Shown: positions 32,599 through 41,907, counted from the stretch's first letter. The stretch: 64,000 nucleotides of DNA from Gracilibacillus orientalis (GCF_900114645.1 NZ_FOTR01000005.1:186001-250000); one strand, 5' to 3'. Program-made: numbers and translations. The notes: generated by a model from the letters alone, not told the origin.

Positions 32599-33720
32599 TT
32601 ACTCCACCTCTTCTCTTATTTTATCTATTTTTGCAGACCAGGAAAGATACTCATGTTTATTTAACGATTTCCGACTTGAAATGGTTTCAATTCCCTGGGC
32701 AATGTAATCTAATTCTTTTGCAGAAATAGAATCTATTTTTTCTTCCATTCTTGTCAATCTTTCCTTCCAACTGTGATGATAAGGTATACCGTATCGTTCT
32801 CGAATTACTTCTTTGAGATATTCGAGTTGGTATTGAAGCGATGCTTGATAATTTTTACCTTTGGATTGCCAAATAGCGAGTGCTCTTACACGTTCATTAC
32901 TCAGTCTGACCGTTTCCTCACGAACAGGATAAATTGGTCCAAAACGTTTACCTTGATTCCATAGAATAAAAATTGTAATGATGAGACCTTGAACTAATAA
33001 TACGTATGCCCAGCCAGGAAACAATTCAAAATAGGACACAAGACCGCCTGATGTAGCTAGACTATACTCATCAAAAATTACTGTCTTCGATTCTTCGAAG
33101 GGAATAAGATTAAATATAGCTGCTGTATGATCATGTTCGGTGATGTGTTCATTTGTAAGCCAGGCAGGTTCTAAAAGTACAATGAGAGAGCCTTCTCCTA
33201 CTTTTCTCTCTATTGCGAGTGCACCAGCATTATCTTCTAACAGCACAATGTCATCATCGTTTACTGTCAAGCGGAGGAAGCTGTTTTGAAGTACTTCCAA
33301 TGGTTCTCCCTGATAATCTGCTTCAGTTGTAGTTTGAGGTTCAGTGTTAAACGATTCTGTGACTGCATATTCTGTTTGCAGGTTAAAAAGTCCATCAGGG
33401 TTTTCTTTAGCAAGTACGACGGTATTGCCCTCTCGTACGTAATCGAGATAGTGATTTTCTATATTGTTATCAGAGAATACAGGTGGATTCACTAGAATTC
33501 TTAACGTTTCTTCTGTCGTCGCAGGTAATGTTTCTTCACTTGAGACATCATAATCACCTTGTTCTAAATATGTATAGATAGCCTTTAGTCCGGTAGGTGA
33601 GGGTGATTCGACAAGATAAGGAGGATACTGCTCCGATGTATTACTGGTTGAGAAAATACTGACTACGATAAGCAAAAAAAGGAATATGACTCCAATGATC
33701 CATGTTTTTTTATCAAACAT
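32599..33720 (-). CDS. DUF4350 membrane protein
   Basis: Protein of 373 residues with membrane helices at about 7-24 and 235-255 (the second LLVQGLIITIFILWNQ). Between them is an extracytoplasmic domain of alternating beta and alpha elements with SPSPTGLKAIYTYLEQ (40-55), the DUF4350 hallmark of a glutamine amidotransferase-like fold without the catalytic Cys. The C-terminal cytoplasmic part is helical. Sits between DUF4129 and MoxR genes, as usual for this operon type. Its ATG and the DUF4129 stop share one base. Confidence 0.83.
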   Translation of the reverse strand: MFDKKTWIIGVIFLFLLIVVSIFSTSNTSEQYPPYLVESPSPTGLKAIYTYLEQGDYDVSSEETLPATTEETLRILVNPPVFSDNNIENHYLDYVREGNTVVLAKENPDGLFNLQTEYAVTESFNTEPQTTTEADYQGEPLEVLQNSFLRLTVNDDDIVLLEDNAGALAIERKVGEGSLIVLLEPAWLTNEHITEHDHTAAIFNLIPFEESKTVIFDEYSLATSGGLVSYFELFPGWAYVLLVQGLIITIFILWNQGKRFGPIYPVREETVRLSNERVRALAIWQSKGKNYQASLQYQLEYLKEVIRERYGIPYHHSWKERLTRMEEKIDSISAKELDYIAQGIETISSRKSLNKHEYLSWSAKIDKIREEVE

Positions 33721-34379
33721 TATCGTTCACCTATTTCTTTCGTATCTGATTGATGCAAAATGGAATCTATCCATCTATTAATTTGAGTCTTATACGTTTG
33801 ATAATCCTCTTCTGTAATAGACTGTTCACCATATGTGACTTTTTCAAAGAATAGAGCTAAATTGTAAAAGTCTACTGCTAATGGTTTATTGGTTTGTTTT
33901 AGTTCTTCATAATAATCCCAATTCGTTTTCCATTGATTTGCTTGTAACAAACGGTATTCATGAAAAATTAACAACAACGCCAAAAACTGATGTCTGGTAG
34001 CCAGGCGGTAATCAGCTTGTATTTCATAATCTCTGGCACTCTGCAAATGATCGTCATAGTTCCAATCTAATTCATTATTTTTATTAAATGGTTGTTGATT
34101 GGAAAGTCGTCTTTTTCTTGCAGTGAACATGATCAAAGCAATAACGCCAAAAATCACTACAGCTGAAACAATCAGGACAATGAGGACGATAATCAGATTG
34201 CCAGCTGTAGAGGAAGGTTCAAAGGAATCAAACAATTTAGTGAGTATGTCACCAATCCAATTAGTTACACGATCCCATATTCTTTCTAAAAAACTGCGAT
34301 TGTCTTCATAATAGACTTGATATTCCTGTTTACTCAAAATATCGTTTAACTGCTCTTGTTCCGTTCGAATAGATGACAT
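33720..34379 (-). CDS. DUF4129 membrane protein
   Basis: Protein of 219 residues with one strong membrane helix (about 63-88: LIIVLIVLIVSAVVIFG). The soluble C-terminal DUF4129 domain (about 115-205) shows AIRLATRHQFLALLLIFHE-like text (YRLATRHQFLALLL), then ANQWKTNWDYYEEL and FYNLALFFEKVTYGE. Start chosen at ATG 34379 after AAAGGAGATTGGCG; two extra residues are possible upstream. DUF4129 is often the C-terminal domain of transglutaminase-like proteins coded beside MoxR/DUF58; here the transglutaminase part is absent. Confidence 0.82.
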   Translation of the reverse strand: MSSIRTEQEQLNDILSKQEYQVYYEDNRSFLERIWDRVTNWIGDILTKLFDSFEPSSTAGNLIIVLIVLIVSAVVIFGVIALIMFTARKRRLSNQQPFNKNNELDWNYDDHLQSARDYEIQADYRLATRHQFLALLLIFHEYRLLQANQWKTNWDYYEELKQTNKPLAVDFYNLALFFEKVTYGEQSITEEDYQTYKTQINRWIDSILHQSDTKEIGER

Positions 34380-34391
34380 CGCCAATCTCCT

Positions 34392-35309
34392 TTATGATTC
34401 TTCTGTCACTTCATATTCTTTAATCATTTCTTTCAAGTCGGTACCTTCTTGTCTAACGGAAGCGTCCAAATACATGACGGCATATCCAACCGTAAATACA
34501 ATAGATGAAATTAATGAAATGATGTTGGTTAATAAGTGGAATAACACACTGTTTCCTAAAAAGAAAAGTGGAAGTTGTAATATGCTGCTAATAATAGTAG
34601 AAATAATAAGCAACACAATCATTAATCCAAAGAATTTCCATGTTTGTTTTTTTGTTAGTTGCCAACTCTTACCTAAGCCTGGTGCGACTTTATCAAAAAG
34701 GACTGCAGGTATGTATAAACTCCATCTAATTATAAGTAGTCCTACCCCAATAAATACTCCTAAAGAGAAAAGCATGATAATGCCAAATCCGATAATAGGC
34801 ATATCCATCATCATGAGAGGCACACTAATTAAGGCAATTGCCATAAAACTCAGTAATAGTAAACCAAATAAAATAAGTGAAAAAAGCAGTGTGCTACCAA
34901 GAAGAGGCCAATACCTTGGCAGCGCTTTTCGGATCATTTTTATCGCAATCAAATTATTTCCTTCTCTTGCATATTTGACTGCCCAGGTAATAGCACCTGC
35001 GAGAACGGGTGTGGCAAAAAGGATTAATATATTTACGAAGCCGGTAAGTAAGTCCTCTTGAAAGGATGTGCTGGTGACAGACTCAGCACTTGTAAGTAAT
35101 TGGTCAATCAGGTTTTGCCCTGAGTCACCGCTAACAATGAGATCACGGCCGATCAAGCTTAAAATGAAAGCTTGGAGAGCGAATATCGGTACCATTACAA
35201 GAAAAGTAATCATAAATAAAGATTTAAAATTTGATTTAATAATGCGAAAAGTTTGATCTAAAATTTCACCAAATCCTAATGGCTTTGTTATATTTTCATT
35301 CATATCCAA
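34392..35309 (-). CDS. Polytopic membrane protein heading the MoxR operon
   Basis: Protein of 305 residues with about six membrane helices (28-52, 88-115, 133-160, 165-195, 222-245, 258-282). It resembles the glycerophosphoryl diester phosphodiesterase membrane-domain/DUF7544-like family (FGEILDQTFRIIKSNFKSL at 13-31; a helix-breaking Gly/Pro pattern near 120-210), but carries no enzymatic domain. First gene of the minus-strand operon 35309-30358. The start is uncertain: TTG 35309 lies 6 nt after AGGAGG, and ATG 35303 lies 12 nt after it. Confidence 0.68.
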   Translation of the reverse strand: MDMNENITKPLGFGEILDQTFRIIKSNFKSLFMITFLVMVPIFALQAFILSLIGRDLIVSGDSGQNLIDQLLTSAESVTSTSFQEDLLTGFVNILILFATPVLAGAITWAVKYAREGNNLIAIKMIRKALPRYWPLLGSTLLFSLILFGLLLLSFMAIALISVPLMMMDMPIIGFGIIMLFSLGVFIGVGLLIIRWSLYIPAVLFDKVAPGLGKSWQLTKKQTWKFFGLMIVLLIISTIISSILQLPLFFLGNSVLFHLLTNIISLISSIVFTVGYAVMYLDASVRQEGTDLKEMIKEYEVTEES

Positions 35310-35395
35310 TTATAACCTCCTAAATTCAATCATTCATTGCCTATTTTAACATGATTTATGATTTATGGGACAAGAATTTGAAAGGAATTGTAAAA

Positions 35396-35426
35396 AAAAG
35401 GAGGATGAACCAATGTCATCCTCCAA
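35396..35426 (-). terminator. Terminator of the TetR/MFS operon
   Basis: Minus-strand GGAGGATGACA...TCATCCTCC hairpin followed by a run of T. Confidence 0.85.
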
Positions 35427-35429
35427 TTT

Positions 35430-36917
35430 CTATACTGCTTTATTGTCTGCTTTATCATTTTGTGATTTGGTTTTCAAGAAAAATGATAAACAGAGACCGA
35501 CAATAGATAATATGGTAGCTATCCAGAATGCACTGTTGTAACCATTAATAGCAGCGCTACTGGCAATATGGTTCATAGCTTCTGCTTCTGATAAACCTTC
35601 TAATGCCGCTTGATCAGGCTGATAATTTGTTGCGGCAGAAGTCATTACAGTAATAAGTATCGCCGTTCCAATCGATGCGGATACTTGCTGCATTGTATTT
35701 GCCATGGCTGTTCCGTGTGGGTGCCATTCCGGTGGTAATTGATTTAAACCGGCTGTCATCACAGGCATCATCACTAAGGAAAGTCCAAACATACGAACTG
35801 CATAAATGATAACAAGGAAACTGTAAGCTGTATCCATTTCCAAGCTAGTAAATAGGAATGTAGTGACCGTTACAATGGCCATTCCGCTCGTTGCTAACCA
35901 TTTCGCACCAAACTTATCAAACAGCATCCCGGTAATAGGGGACATAACCCCCATCACAATCGCACCTGGAAATAGCATTAGTCCGGATTCCAAAGGAGTA
36001 AATCCTCTTGTGTTTTGCATATATAATGGCAACATTGTTTCTGCACCAATTAGTGCCATAAGCACGATCATTGTAATGATTAATGATAAGGAGAAAATCG
36101 GATATTTAAATACACGAAATTCGAGCATCGGACGTTTTAATTTCATTTGACGGATAATAAATAAGGTGATGATAATCGCACCAGCTATGATAATTGCTAC
36201 TGCTTGACTATCGATTTGAGCAGCGGCTTCTTCTCCGCCATGTCCACCAGTGATACTACTAAATCCGTATAACAAACCACCAAAGCCAAATGATGATAAC
36301 AAAATGGAAAGAATATCAATTTTGGGATAGGTCTGTTCTGTTACATTTTTGACAAAGATCGCTGCTATGATAATAGTGATAATTACGATCGGTAATACAA
36401 CGTAAAATAGCCCTCTCCAAGAGAAAAACTCTAACAGCCATCCAGAAAGAGTTGGTCCGATAGCAGGTGCAAAGGAAATAACAACTCCGGCCATCCCCAT
36501 TGCAGCCCCACGTTTTTCTACTGGAAAAATTTTTAACATGACAGTCATCATTAACGGTAACATGATACCGGAACCGGCAGCCTGGATTACCCTTGCTCCC
36601 AATAACAATTCGAATGTATGGGAAATCGATGCAACAGAGGTCCCTAATGCAAAGATACTTAAGGCAGTTATGAATAACTGCCTGGTCGTAAATCGCTCAA
36701 TTAAAAAGGCGGTTATTGGAATCATTACACCATTTGTTAATAAGAAGGCAGTGGTTAACCATTGTACTTGGCTCTCCCCAATACCAAAATCATTCATAAT
36801 ACTTGGCAATGCTGTTGCTAAAAGTGTTTCATTTAATATTCCGACAAAGGCACCAACCAGCATAGCCGCGACGATGGGTACCCTTTTTACTTCTGTCGGA
36901 TTTACATTTTGATTCAT
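35430..36917 (-). CDS. MFS drug-type exporter (DHA2 family)
   Basis: 14-helix EmrB/QacA-type exporter of 495 residues, paralogous to the one at 10470-11873 (shared RFTTRQLFITA near 66-76, FGFGGLLYGF near 208, SAPI-GPxLSGW near 155). It starts directly next to the tetR stop, with AGGGGGC inside tetR as ribosome binding site, so translation is coupled. The extra length against the paralogue is mainly a loop near 220-235 (SITGGHGGEEAAAQ) and the C-terminus. Substrate unknown; likely an amphiphilic drug or toxic metabolite that also induces the TetR protein. Confidence 0.88.
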   Translation of the reverse strand: MNQNVNPTEVKRVPIVAAMLVGAFVGILNETLLATALPSIMNDFGIGESQVQWLTTAFLLTNGVMIPITAFLIERFTTRQLFITALSIFALGTSVASISHTFELLLGARVIQAAGSGIMLPLMMTVMLKIFPVEKRGAAMGMAGVVISFAPAIGPTLSGWLLEFFSWRGLFYVVLPIVIITIIIAAIFVKNVTEQTYPKIDILSILLSSFGFGGLLYGFSSITGGHGGEEAAAQIDSQAVAIIIAGAIIITLFIIRQMKLKRPMLEFRVFKYPIFSLSLIITMIVLMALIGAETMLPLYMQNTRGFTPLESGLMLFPGAIVMGVMSPITGMLFDKFGAKWLATSGMAIVTVTTFLFTSLEMDTAYSFLVIIYAVRMFGLSLVMMPVMTAGLNQLPPEWHPHGTAMANTMQQVSASIGTAILITVMTSAATNYQPDQAALEGLSEAEAMNHIASSAAINGYNSAFWIATILSIVGLCLSFFLKTKSQNDKADNKAV

Positions 36918-37733
36918 TTAAATGCCCCCTTGTTTACACAAACGCTCTAGTCTTAATACGTCTGTCTGAATCATTTCTTCGCCTTTCAAGTAGTGTAGTG
37001 ATACTTCGGCAGTAATGGAATATGGTGAATGGTTATCAATTTCCTGTTCTATTTGTTTCACTACTTTTAAGAGCTTATCTTGATTGTGAAGCTCTTTTTG
37101 TTGAATAGTCGCTCTTAAGTCCTTTAGAACACTATCAAATGTCTCGTTTTGCGTTTCATGTAAAAATGGGTCCAAGTCATCCAGATTGTTAACAATACTA
37201 TTGATGTGATGACTAATCCATTTACTTAGTTGTTGGACGTTAAGTTGGGTTTGCTGAATAAACATATATAAATAATATTCTTTCAGCATACCTTGTAAAA
37301 TAACAACCATATCGGCAAGAAATGGTTTTACCTTCTCTCCATAACACATGTAAAACATTGCTTTATGTTTTTGTGTTAGCGTAACTTGTAGCTCATCCAT
37401 TTTTTTATTTATTTGTGGATCCTTTCTTGGTTGAAACTCATTAAACATCACTTGAATAAAAGGCTGATGTTCCATCCATGCGGTCATCTCGTGTTCTATA
37501 TACGCAGCTAGATCACGGTTTGTTTCCTCTATTTGGTGGGTGCTGTTAATAATTTTACTGTAATGTTCATCAATCATTTCCAGCATTAAATCCCGCTTAG
37601 AAGAAAAATAATTATAGAATCCGCCTTTAGAAATACCTGCCTTTTGTGCTATTTGCTGGACAGATGTTTCATTAAATCCATGATCCGAAAACAGTTTTAA
37701 AGCTGTGTTCATGATGTGCTTTTTTGTATCCAA
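36918..37733 (-). CDS. TetR-family repressor of the exporter operon
   Basis: Protein of 271 residues. N-terminal TetR helix-turn-helix: IMNTALKLFSDHGFNETSVQ (8-27) and QKAGISKGGFYNYFSSKRDL (30-49). The ligand domain is long for the family (about 210 residues more) with a helical C-terminus. Transcribed from TTGACA-17-TACAAT directly in front, with two operator palindromes between the -10 box and the gene, so it should repress itself and the exporter together. Start ATG 37733. Confidence 0.88.
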   Translation of the reverse strand: MDTKKHIMNTALKLFSDHGFNETSVQQIAQKAGISKGGFYNYFSSKRDLMLEMIDEHYSKIINSTHQIEETNRDLAAYIEHEMTAWMEHQPFIQVMFNEFQPRKDPQINKKMDELQVTLTQKHKAMFYMCYGEKVKPFLADMVVILQGMLKEYYLYMFIQQTQLNVQQLSKWISHHINSIVNNLDDLDPFLHETQNETFDSVLKDLRATIQQKELHNQDKLLKVVKQIEQEIDNHSPYSITAEVSLHYLKGEEMIQTDVLRLERLCKQGGI

Positions 37734-37745
37734 TTGATCACCTTC

Positions 37746-37816
37746 TGACTAATCGGTCACTTTAATGACTTTTGAGTCACGATAATTATTGTATTAAATA
37801 TTAGGCTTAGTGTCAA
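37746..37816 (-). promoter_or_regulatory. tetR promoter with tandem operators
   Basis: Minus strand: TTGACA (37816-37811), exactly 17 bases, TACAAT (37793-37788). Downstream are two 14-bp dyads 6 bp apart: TGACTCAAAAGTCA (37779-37766) and TGACCGATTAGTCA (37759-37746). Centre spacing is 20 bp, two helical turns, so two TetR dimers could bind the same DNA face. Confidence 0.8.
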
Positions 37817-37842
37817 CGTATAAGAACTAATCTTTACATTAA

Positions 37843-37872
37843 AAAAACAATGCTATCATTAGCATTGTTTTG
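37843..37872 (-). terminator. Terminator of pepT
   Basis: AAACAATGCTA-TCAT-TAGCATTGTTT, an 11-bp perfect stem that includes the last codons of pepT, followed on the minus strand by T residues. Confidence 0.85.
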
Positions 37873-39091
37873 CGAAGCTCTCTGCGATTTTGACAGTTGT
37901 TTCTGTAGCTTTGATCATGTTATCGACGGAAATGTATTCATATTTGCCATGGAAGTTTTCACCACCGGTAAATATATTCGGGGTTGGTAATCCCATGAAG
38001 GAAAGCTGTGAACCATCCGTTCCGCCCCGGATAGGCTGGATTAAAGGCTCTACACCGACTTCTTTCATGGCTTCTGCTGCGATATCTACAATATATTTTA
38101 CAGGTTCAATTTTTTCAGACATGTTATAGTATTGATCCTTCATTTCTAACTGGATACGATTTTCACCATAGTGACTTTGTGCATTTTCTACAATGGAAAT
38201 GATCGATTGCTTTTTCTTATTAAATTTATTCCGGTCATGATCCCGGATAATATAATACAGTTTTGCTTCTTCTACATCACCCTCGAATGAAAGTAGATGG
38301 TAAAAACCTTGATATTCTTCTGTATATTCTGGAGCTTGATCAGCAGGTAATTGTCCTTGAATCTCCATCGCTATTTTTGTAGCATGTATCATTTTTCCTT
38401 TTGCTGTACCTGGATGAACGTTGTTACCGTGCACCGTGATTTTTGCCGCTGCTGCATTAAAGTTTTCGTATTGTAATTCACCTAATGGTCCGCCGTCAAT
38501 CGTATAGGCGAGCTGGGCACCAAATTGGTTTACATCAAATTTATGAGGACCACGTCCAATTTCTTCGTCTGGTGTAAAAGCGACTCGTATTGTCCCGTGT
38601 GGGATCTCTGGATTATTAATAAGATATTCTAATGCTGTTATAATTTCTGCAATACCTGCTTTATTGTCAGCACCTAGCAATGTTGTACCATCTGTGGTTA
38701 TTAGCGTGTGATCATGGTAGTTTTCTAATGCTGGGTATTCAGTTGGTGACAGGACAATATTTTTCTCTTTATTTAATAGAATATTTTTTCCGTCATATTG
38801 TTCCACTACTTGTGGTTTGACTGCTTTACCAGTAAAGTCAGTCGCCGTATCTACATGGGCAAGAAATCCGATCACTGGAATTTCTTTATCGATGTTGCTC
38901 GGGAGAGTTGCCATCACATAGGCATTTTCATCGATAGTTACATCCTTCATGCCAATTTCTTTTAATTCTTCTACTAACAAATAAGCCAGATTCCATTGGC
39001 CATCGGTGGACGGGCAATTCGGGTTACTTTCATCGGATTATGTATCGATTTGTACATATTTACTTAGTCGATCGATTAGTTTCTGTTTCAT
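37859..39091 (-). pseudogene. pepT: Peptidase T with a premature stop at codon 18
   Basis: Tripeptide aminopeptidase of the M20 zinc family. The full frame from ATG 39091 (GGAGG 7 nt before) has 411 codons including the stop, exactly the usual PepT length. Codon 18 is TAA (39040-39038), in the context VQIDT-stop-SDES; relatives have DTQSDES, so a single CAA-to-TAA change explains it. The rest is intact: HVDTATDF near residue 78, GADNKAGI near 140, [13 protein letters not shown] near 172-184, and GGTDGSQLS near 350. A TTG at 38980 could restart translation, but would lose the first 37 residues. Either a fresh pseudogene, a suppressed or restarted gene, or a sequencing error. Confidence 0.85.
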
Positions 39092-39233
39092 GATTTGACC
39101 TCCGGTTCACGATATGAATAGTTTTACTATTAATCATATCATACTAATGCCAAAGATGATTGACGAGAGATTTTACCAGAAATTATGTATACTAGTAATA
39201 AATGATCATTAATGTAAATAAAGGAGTCAGCTT

Positions 39234-40262
39234 ATGACGGATAAAATCCATAAACGAAAAAGTGAGCACATAGAGTTAAGTTTAAAAGATGAGGCGTTAA
39301 GTGAAGGCATAACAAATGGTTTTGATCAATATCATTTTCAGCATAATGCTTTACCTGATATCGATTTTGAAGCTATTGATATATCATCCAGCTTTTTTGA
39401 CCAACCACTACGGACACCATTGTTGATTAGTTCAATGACAGGTGGTGCGGAAATGGCTGAGATGATTAATCGAAATCTGGCGATTGCAGCGGAACAACAA
39501 GGATGGATTTTTGCTTTAGGCTCAACCCGGGTGATGTTAGAAAGTGAAAAATTCCGCAAATCGTTTCAAGTAAGAGAATATGCGCCAAACACACCTATTA
39601 TTGCAAATATTGGAGCTGTACAATTGAATTATGGCGTGACAGTCGATCAAGTCAAACAGATTTTAGAGTGGACAGATGCCAATGCATTGGTATTACATTT
39701 AAATACGATTCAAGAAGTGATTCAGGTAGGTGGAGATACGAATTTCAGTAATTTGTTACCAAAGATTGAAAAGCTGATTCAATCGTTATCTGTTCCGGTG
39801 GGGGTGAAAGAAGTCGGTTTTGGAATTGACGGTAAAACGGCAAAGCGATTAACTGATATTGGTGTAGCCTTTATCGATGTTGCTGGAGCAGGAGGTACGT
39901 CATGGAGTCAAGTAGAGAAATTACGTGCCAAAGAAAAGTTAAAAAGAGAAGCAGCAGAGGCCTTCGCTAGCTGGGGGAATTCCACCGCAACTTGTTTAGA
40001 GGAGGTTGCCAGCATGATCCCTGAACAAAACATTATCGCTAGTGGTGGTATTCGTAATGGTCATCATGTCGCAAAGGCGATTGCATTAGGTGCCAATTAT
40101 GCAGGTTTCGCTAGGTCGGTTTTAAAAGAGGCAATTGATTCTGCCGAAAATGTGATAGAATGGATGCAGGTTCGTGAATTAGAATTGCAAATGGTCATGT
40201 TTGGTGTCGGTGCAGCAAACCTACAGTCATTACAAGCAACTGACCGATTACATAAAAGATAG
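39234..40262 (+). CDS. fni: Isopentenyl-diphosphate delta-isomerase, type 2
   Basis: FMN-dependent type 2 isomerase that interconverts isopentenyl and dimethylallyl diphosphate. 342 residues, a TIM-barrel of the usual length. Visible features: RKSEHIELSL (8-17; substrate-binding Arg/Lys and His), SSMTGGA (63-69), GSTRVML (near 95), HLNTIQE (near 157-163; Gln160 region), VKEVGFGI, DVAGAGGTSW (about 214-223) and SGGIRNG / FARSVL for FMN phosphate binding. The enzyme needs reduced FMN. The next gene, 12 bp on, encodes an FAD flavoprotein related to ferredoxin-NADP reductases. ATG 39234 after AAGGAG. Confidence 0.93.
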   Translation: MTDKIHKRKSEHIELSLKDEALSEGITNGFDQYHFQHNALPDIDFEAIDISSSFFDQPLRTPLLISSMTGGAEMAEMINRNLAIAAEQQGWIFALGSTRVMLESEKFRKSFQVREYAPNTPIIANIGAVQLNYGVTVDQVKQILEWTDANALVLHLNTIQEVIQVGGDTNFSNLLPKIEKLIQSLSVPVGVKEVGFGIDGKTAKRLTDIGVAFIDVAGAGGTSWSQVEKLRAKEKLKREAAEAFASWGNSTATCLEEVASMIPEQNIIASGGIRNGHHVAKAIALGANYAGFARSVLKEAIDSAENVIEWMQVRELELQMVMFGVGAANLQSLQATDRLHKR

Positions 40263-40274
40263 AGGTGTATATCC

Positions 40275-41270
40275 ATGGGGGACTATGAACTGTTTGATAT
40301 CACCATTATTGGTGGTGGGACAACAGGTCTATTCGCTACGTATTATGCAAGCATGCGTAATATGAAAGTTAAATTGTTAGAGTCTCAATCTCAATTTGGC
40401 GGTAAAGTAATGCAGTTTTTTCCTGAAAAATTAATTTATGATGTTGGGGGATACCCTGATATTTTAGGCGAAGATTTAGTAGAACAAATGATCAGCCAAG
40501 CTAATCGGCATCAACCTGTGATGTTAACTAATAGATGGATAGAAACAATTGAAAAAGAATCCGATCATTTTATTTTATATACAAGTAATGGGGAACGGCA
40601 TGCTACAAAAGCAATTTTGCTTGCTACAGGCTCAGGCACGTTCCATACGAAAACCCCTGATAATTGGGATACTTTACCTTTCCCGGAATTCCGCAAGCGT
40701 GTTGCTACTAACCTGATGAATCAGGATAAATACCATAATAAAAATGTTGTGATTACTGCTAATAATAAAGTAGGGATGGGCTGGGCATTGCATCTAAAGG
40801 AGACTGCGAAGTCTGTCACGATCGTTAATCCTGATCCGAAATTCCATCAAGTAAAGGAAGAGGATCTAAATCGATTACTAAATAGCTCTGTGCAGGTTTA
40901 TTTGGAGTCCAATATTACAGATATCGATGTGAAGGAAAATCAACTGCAATCAGTAGCGATCCATAAGAAAGAACAGGAAACTATCACTGTTAAAACAGAT
41001 GAGTTGCTTACCTATAACGGTTTGGAATTACAGGCAACCCCTCTGGATAACTGGGATGTTGCTACGTATAAAGGACGTATTTCGGTTGAAGGTGATATGG
41101 CAACTAATACACCTGGGATTTTTGCAGCGGGTGATATTGTTCAATATGAGGGCAAAACAAATTTGATTGCATCGGGTTATTCGGAAGCTATTACGGCTAT
41201 TAATAAAGCACACCTATTTATCGACCCGCGTGCTACTGAACAATTGTATAGTACAGTTCTTTACCGTTAA
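40275..41270 (+). CDS. FNR-like (thioredoxin reductase fold) flavoprotein with degenerate NADPH site
   Basis: FAD protein of 331 residues aligned with the Bacillus ferredoxin--NADP+ reductases YumC/YcgT. The FAD site is intact: GGGTTGLFATYYA (13-25), FGGKVMQFFPEKLIYD (41-56), and near the C-terminus GIFAAGDIVQYEGK. The second nucleotide-binding motif, normally GGGDSAxDWA, reads ANNKVGMGWA (162-171), and the 2'-phosphate motif HRRxxFR is replaced by NPDPKF (185-190). NADPH binding as in the family is therefore doubtful. Its 12-bp linkage to fni suggests a joint role, perhaps in flavin reduction, but the electron donor is unclear. Start ATG 40275 after GAGGTG. Confidence 0.78.
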   Translation: MGDYELFDITIIGGGTTGLFATYYASMRNMKVKLLESQSQFGGKVMQFFPEKLIYDVGGYPDILGEDLVEQMISQANRHQPVMLTNRWIETIEKESDHFILYTSNGERHATKAILLATGSGTFHTKTPDNWDTLPFPEFRKRVATNLMNQDKYHNKNVVITANNKVGMGWALHLKETAKSVTIVNPDPKFHQVKEEDLNRLLNSSVQVYLESNITDIDVKENQLQSVAIHKKEQETITVKTDELLTYNGLELQATPLDNWDVATYKGRISVEGDMATNTPGIFAAGDIVQYEGKTNLIASGYSEAITAINKAHLFIDPRATEQLYSTVLYR

Positions 41271-41280
41271 TGGAAGGGGG

Positions 41281-41808
41281 TTAATCGACCACATCTTCCG
41301 GTCTTTTCCCCCATTTTAATTCTCTTATACTTAGGCCAAAGTCCATTTGTAAGTGTGGATAATCTTTAAAACGGGTAAAATCGCCACCCCAGGAAAATCC
41401 TAAATCCTTAGCAATTTTCACCACTTCCATCCAGTCACTTTCGCCGTTTTGGTTACCGTCATATTCTAAATCCCAAATGATGTTATTTTCACTTGTTTGT
41501 AAGGCAAAATCTATAGCTAGCCCATAATTATGATAGGACTCTCCTCCTTTTGCATACGTTACAATTGTTCCTTCCGTCTCCCTTCCTTGCTGATAAATTG
41601 CATTTTGCTCTGTTGCTGAACGAAAGCTGTCAGTAATGATTATCGAAATTCCGATTTCATCTGTCTTTCTTACCAATTCTTCTTTTTTCTCTTCCACGAT
41701 TGGATGTAATTCTGTCGGCATTGGTCGATTGCTATATGTTTGATATTGAAAAAATAAGTAACAAATGACAATAATAAACAACAAGACTAAAATTGTGCGA
41801 ATTTTCAT
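41281..41808 (-). CDS. cwlK: Peptidoglycan L-Ala-D-Glu endopeptidase CwlK-like (M15)
   Basis: Cell-wall peptidase of 175 residues with an N-terminal signal anchor (5-22). Motifs of the M15C family: SFRSATEQNAIYQQGR (about 66-81), SYHNYGLAIDFAL (about 94-106; zinc His and Asp) and the C-terminal PHLQMDFG (zinc His near 156). Close in order and wording to CwlK of B. subtilis, which cuts the L-alanyl-D-glutamate bond in peptidoglycan. Start chosen at ATG 41808 after GAGGAG; the upstream extension to 41895 lacks a site. Convergent with the flavoprotein gene, 10 bp apart. Confidence 0.88.
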   Translation of the reverse strand: MKIRTILVLLFIIVICYLFFQYQTYSNRPMPTELHPIVEEKKEELVRKTDEIGISIIITDSFRSATEQNAIYQQGRETEGTIVTYAKGGESYHNYGLAIDFALQTSENNIIWDLEYDGNQNGESDWMEVVKIAKDLGFSWGGDFTRFKDYPHLQMDFGLSIRELKWGKRPEDVVD

Positions 41809-41907
41809 TTTTTTCTCCTCTATTTTTAAGTACGAATTATTCCGTATTTTATAAATATATGATACTATATCATTATTGAGATGTAGAGACATCATTTCTC
41901 AAACTAA

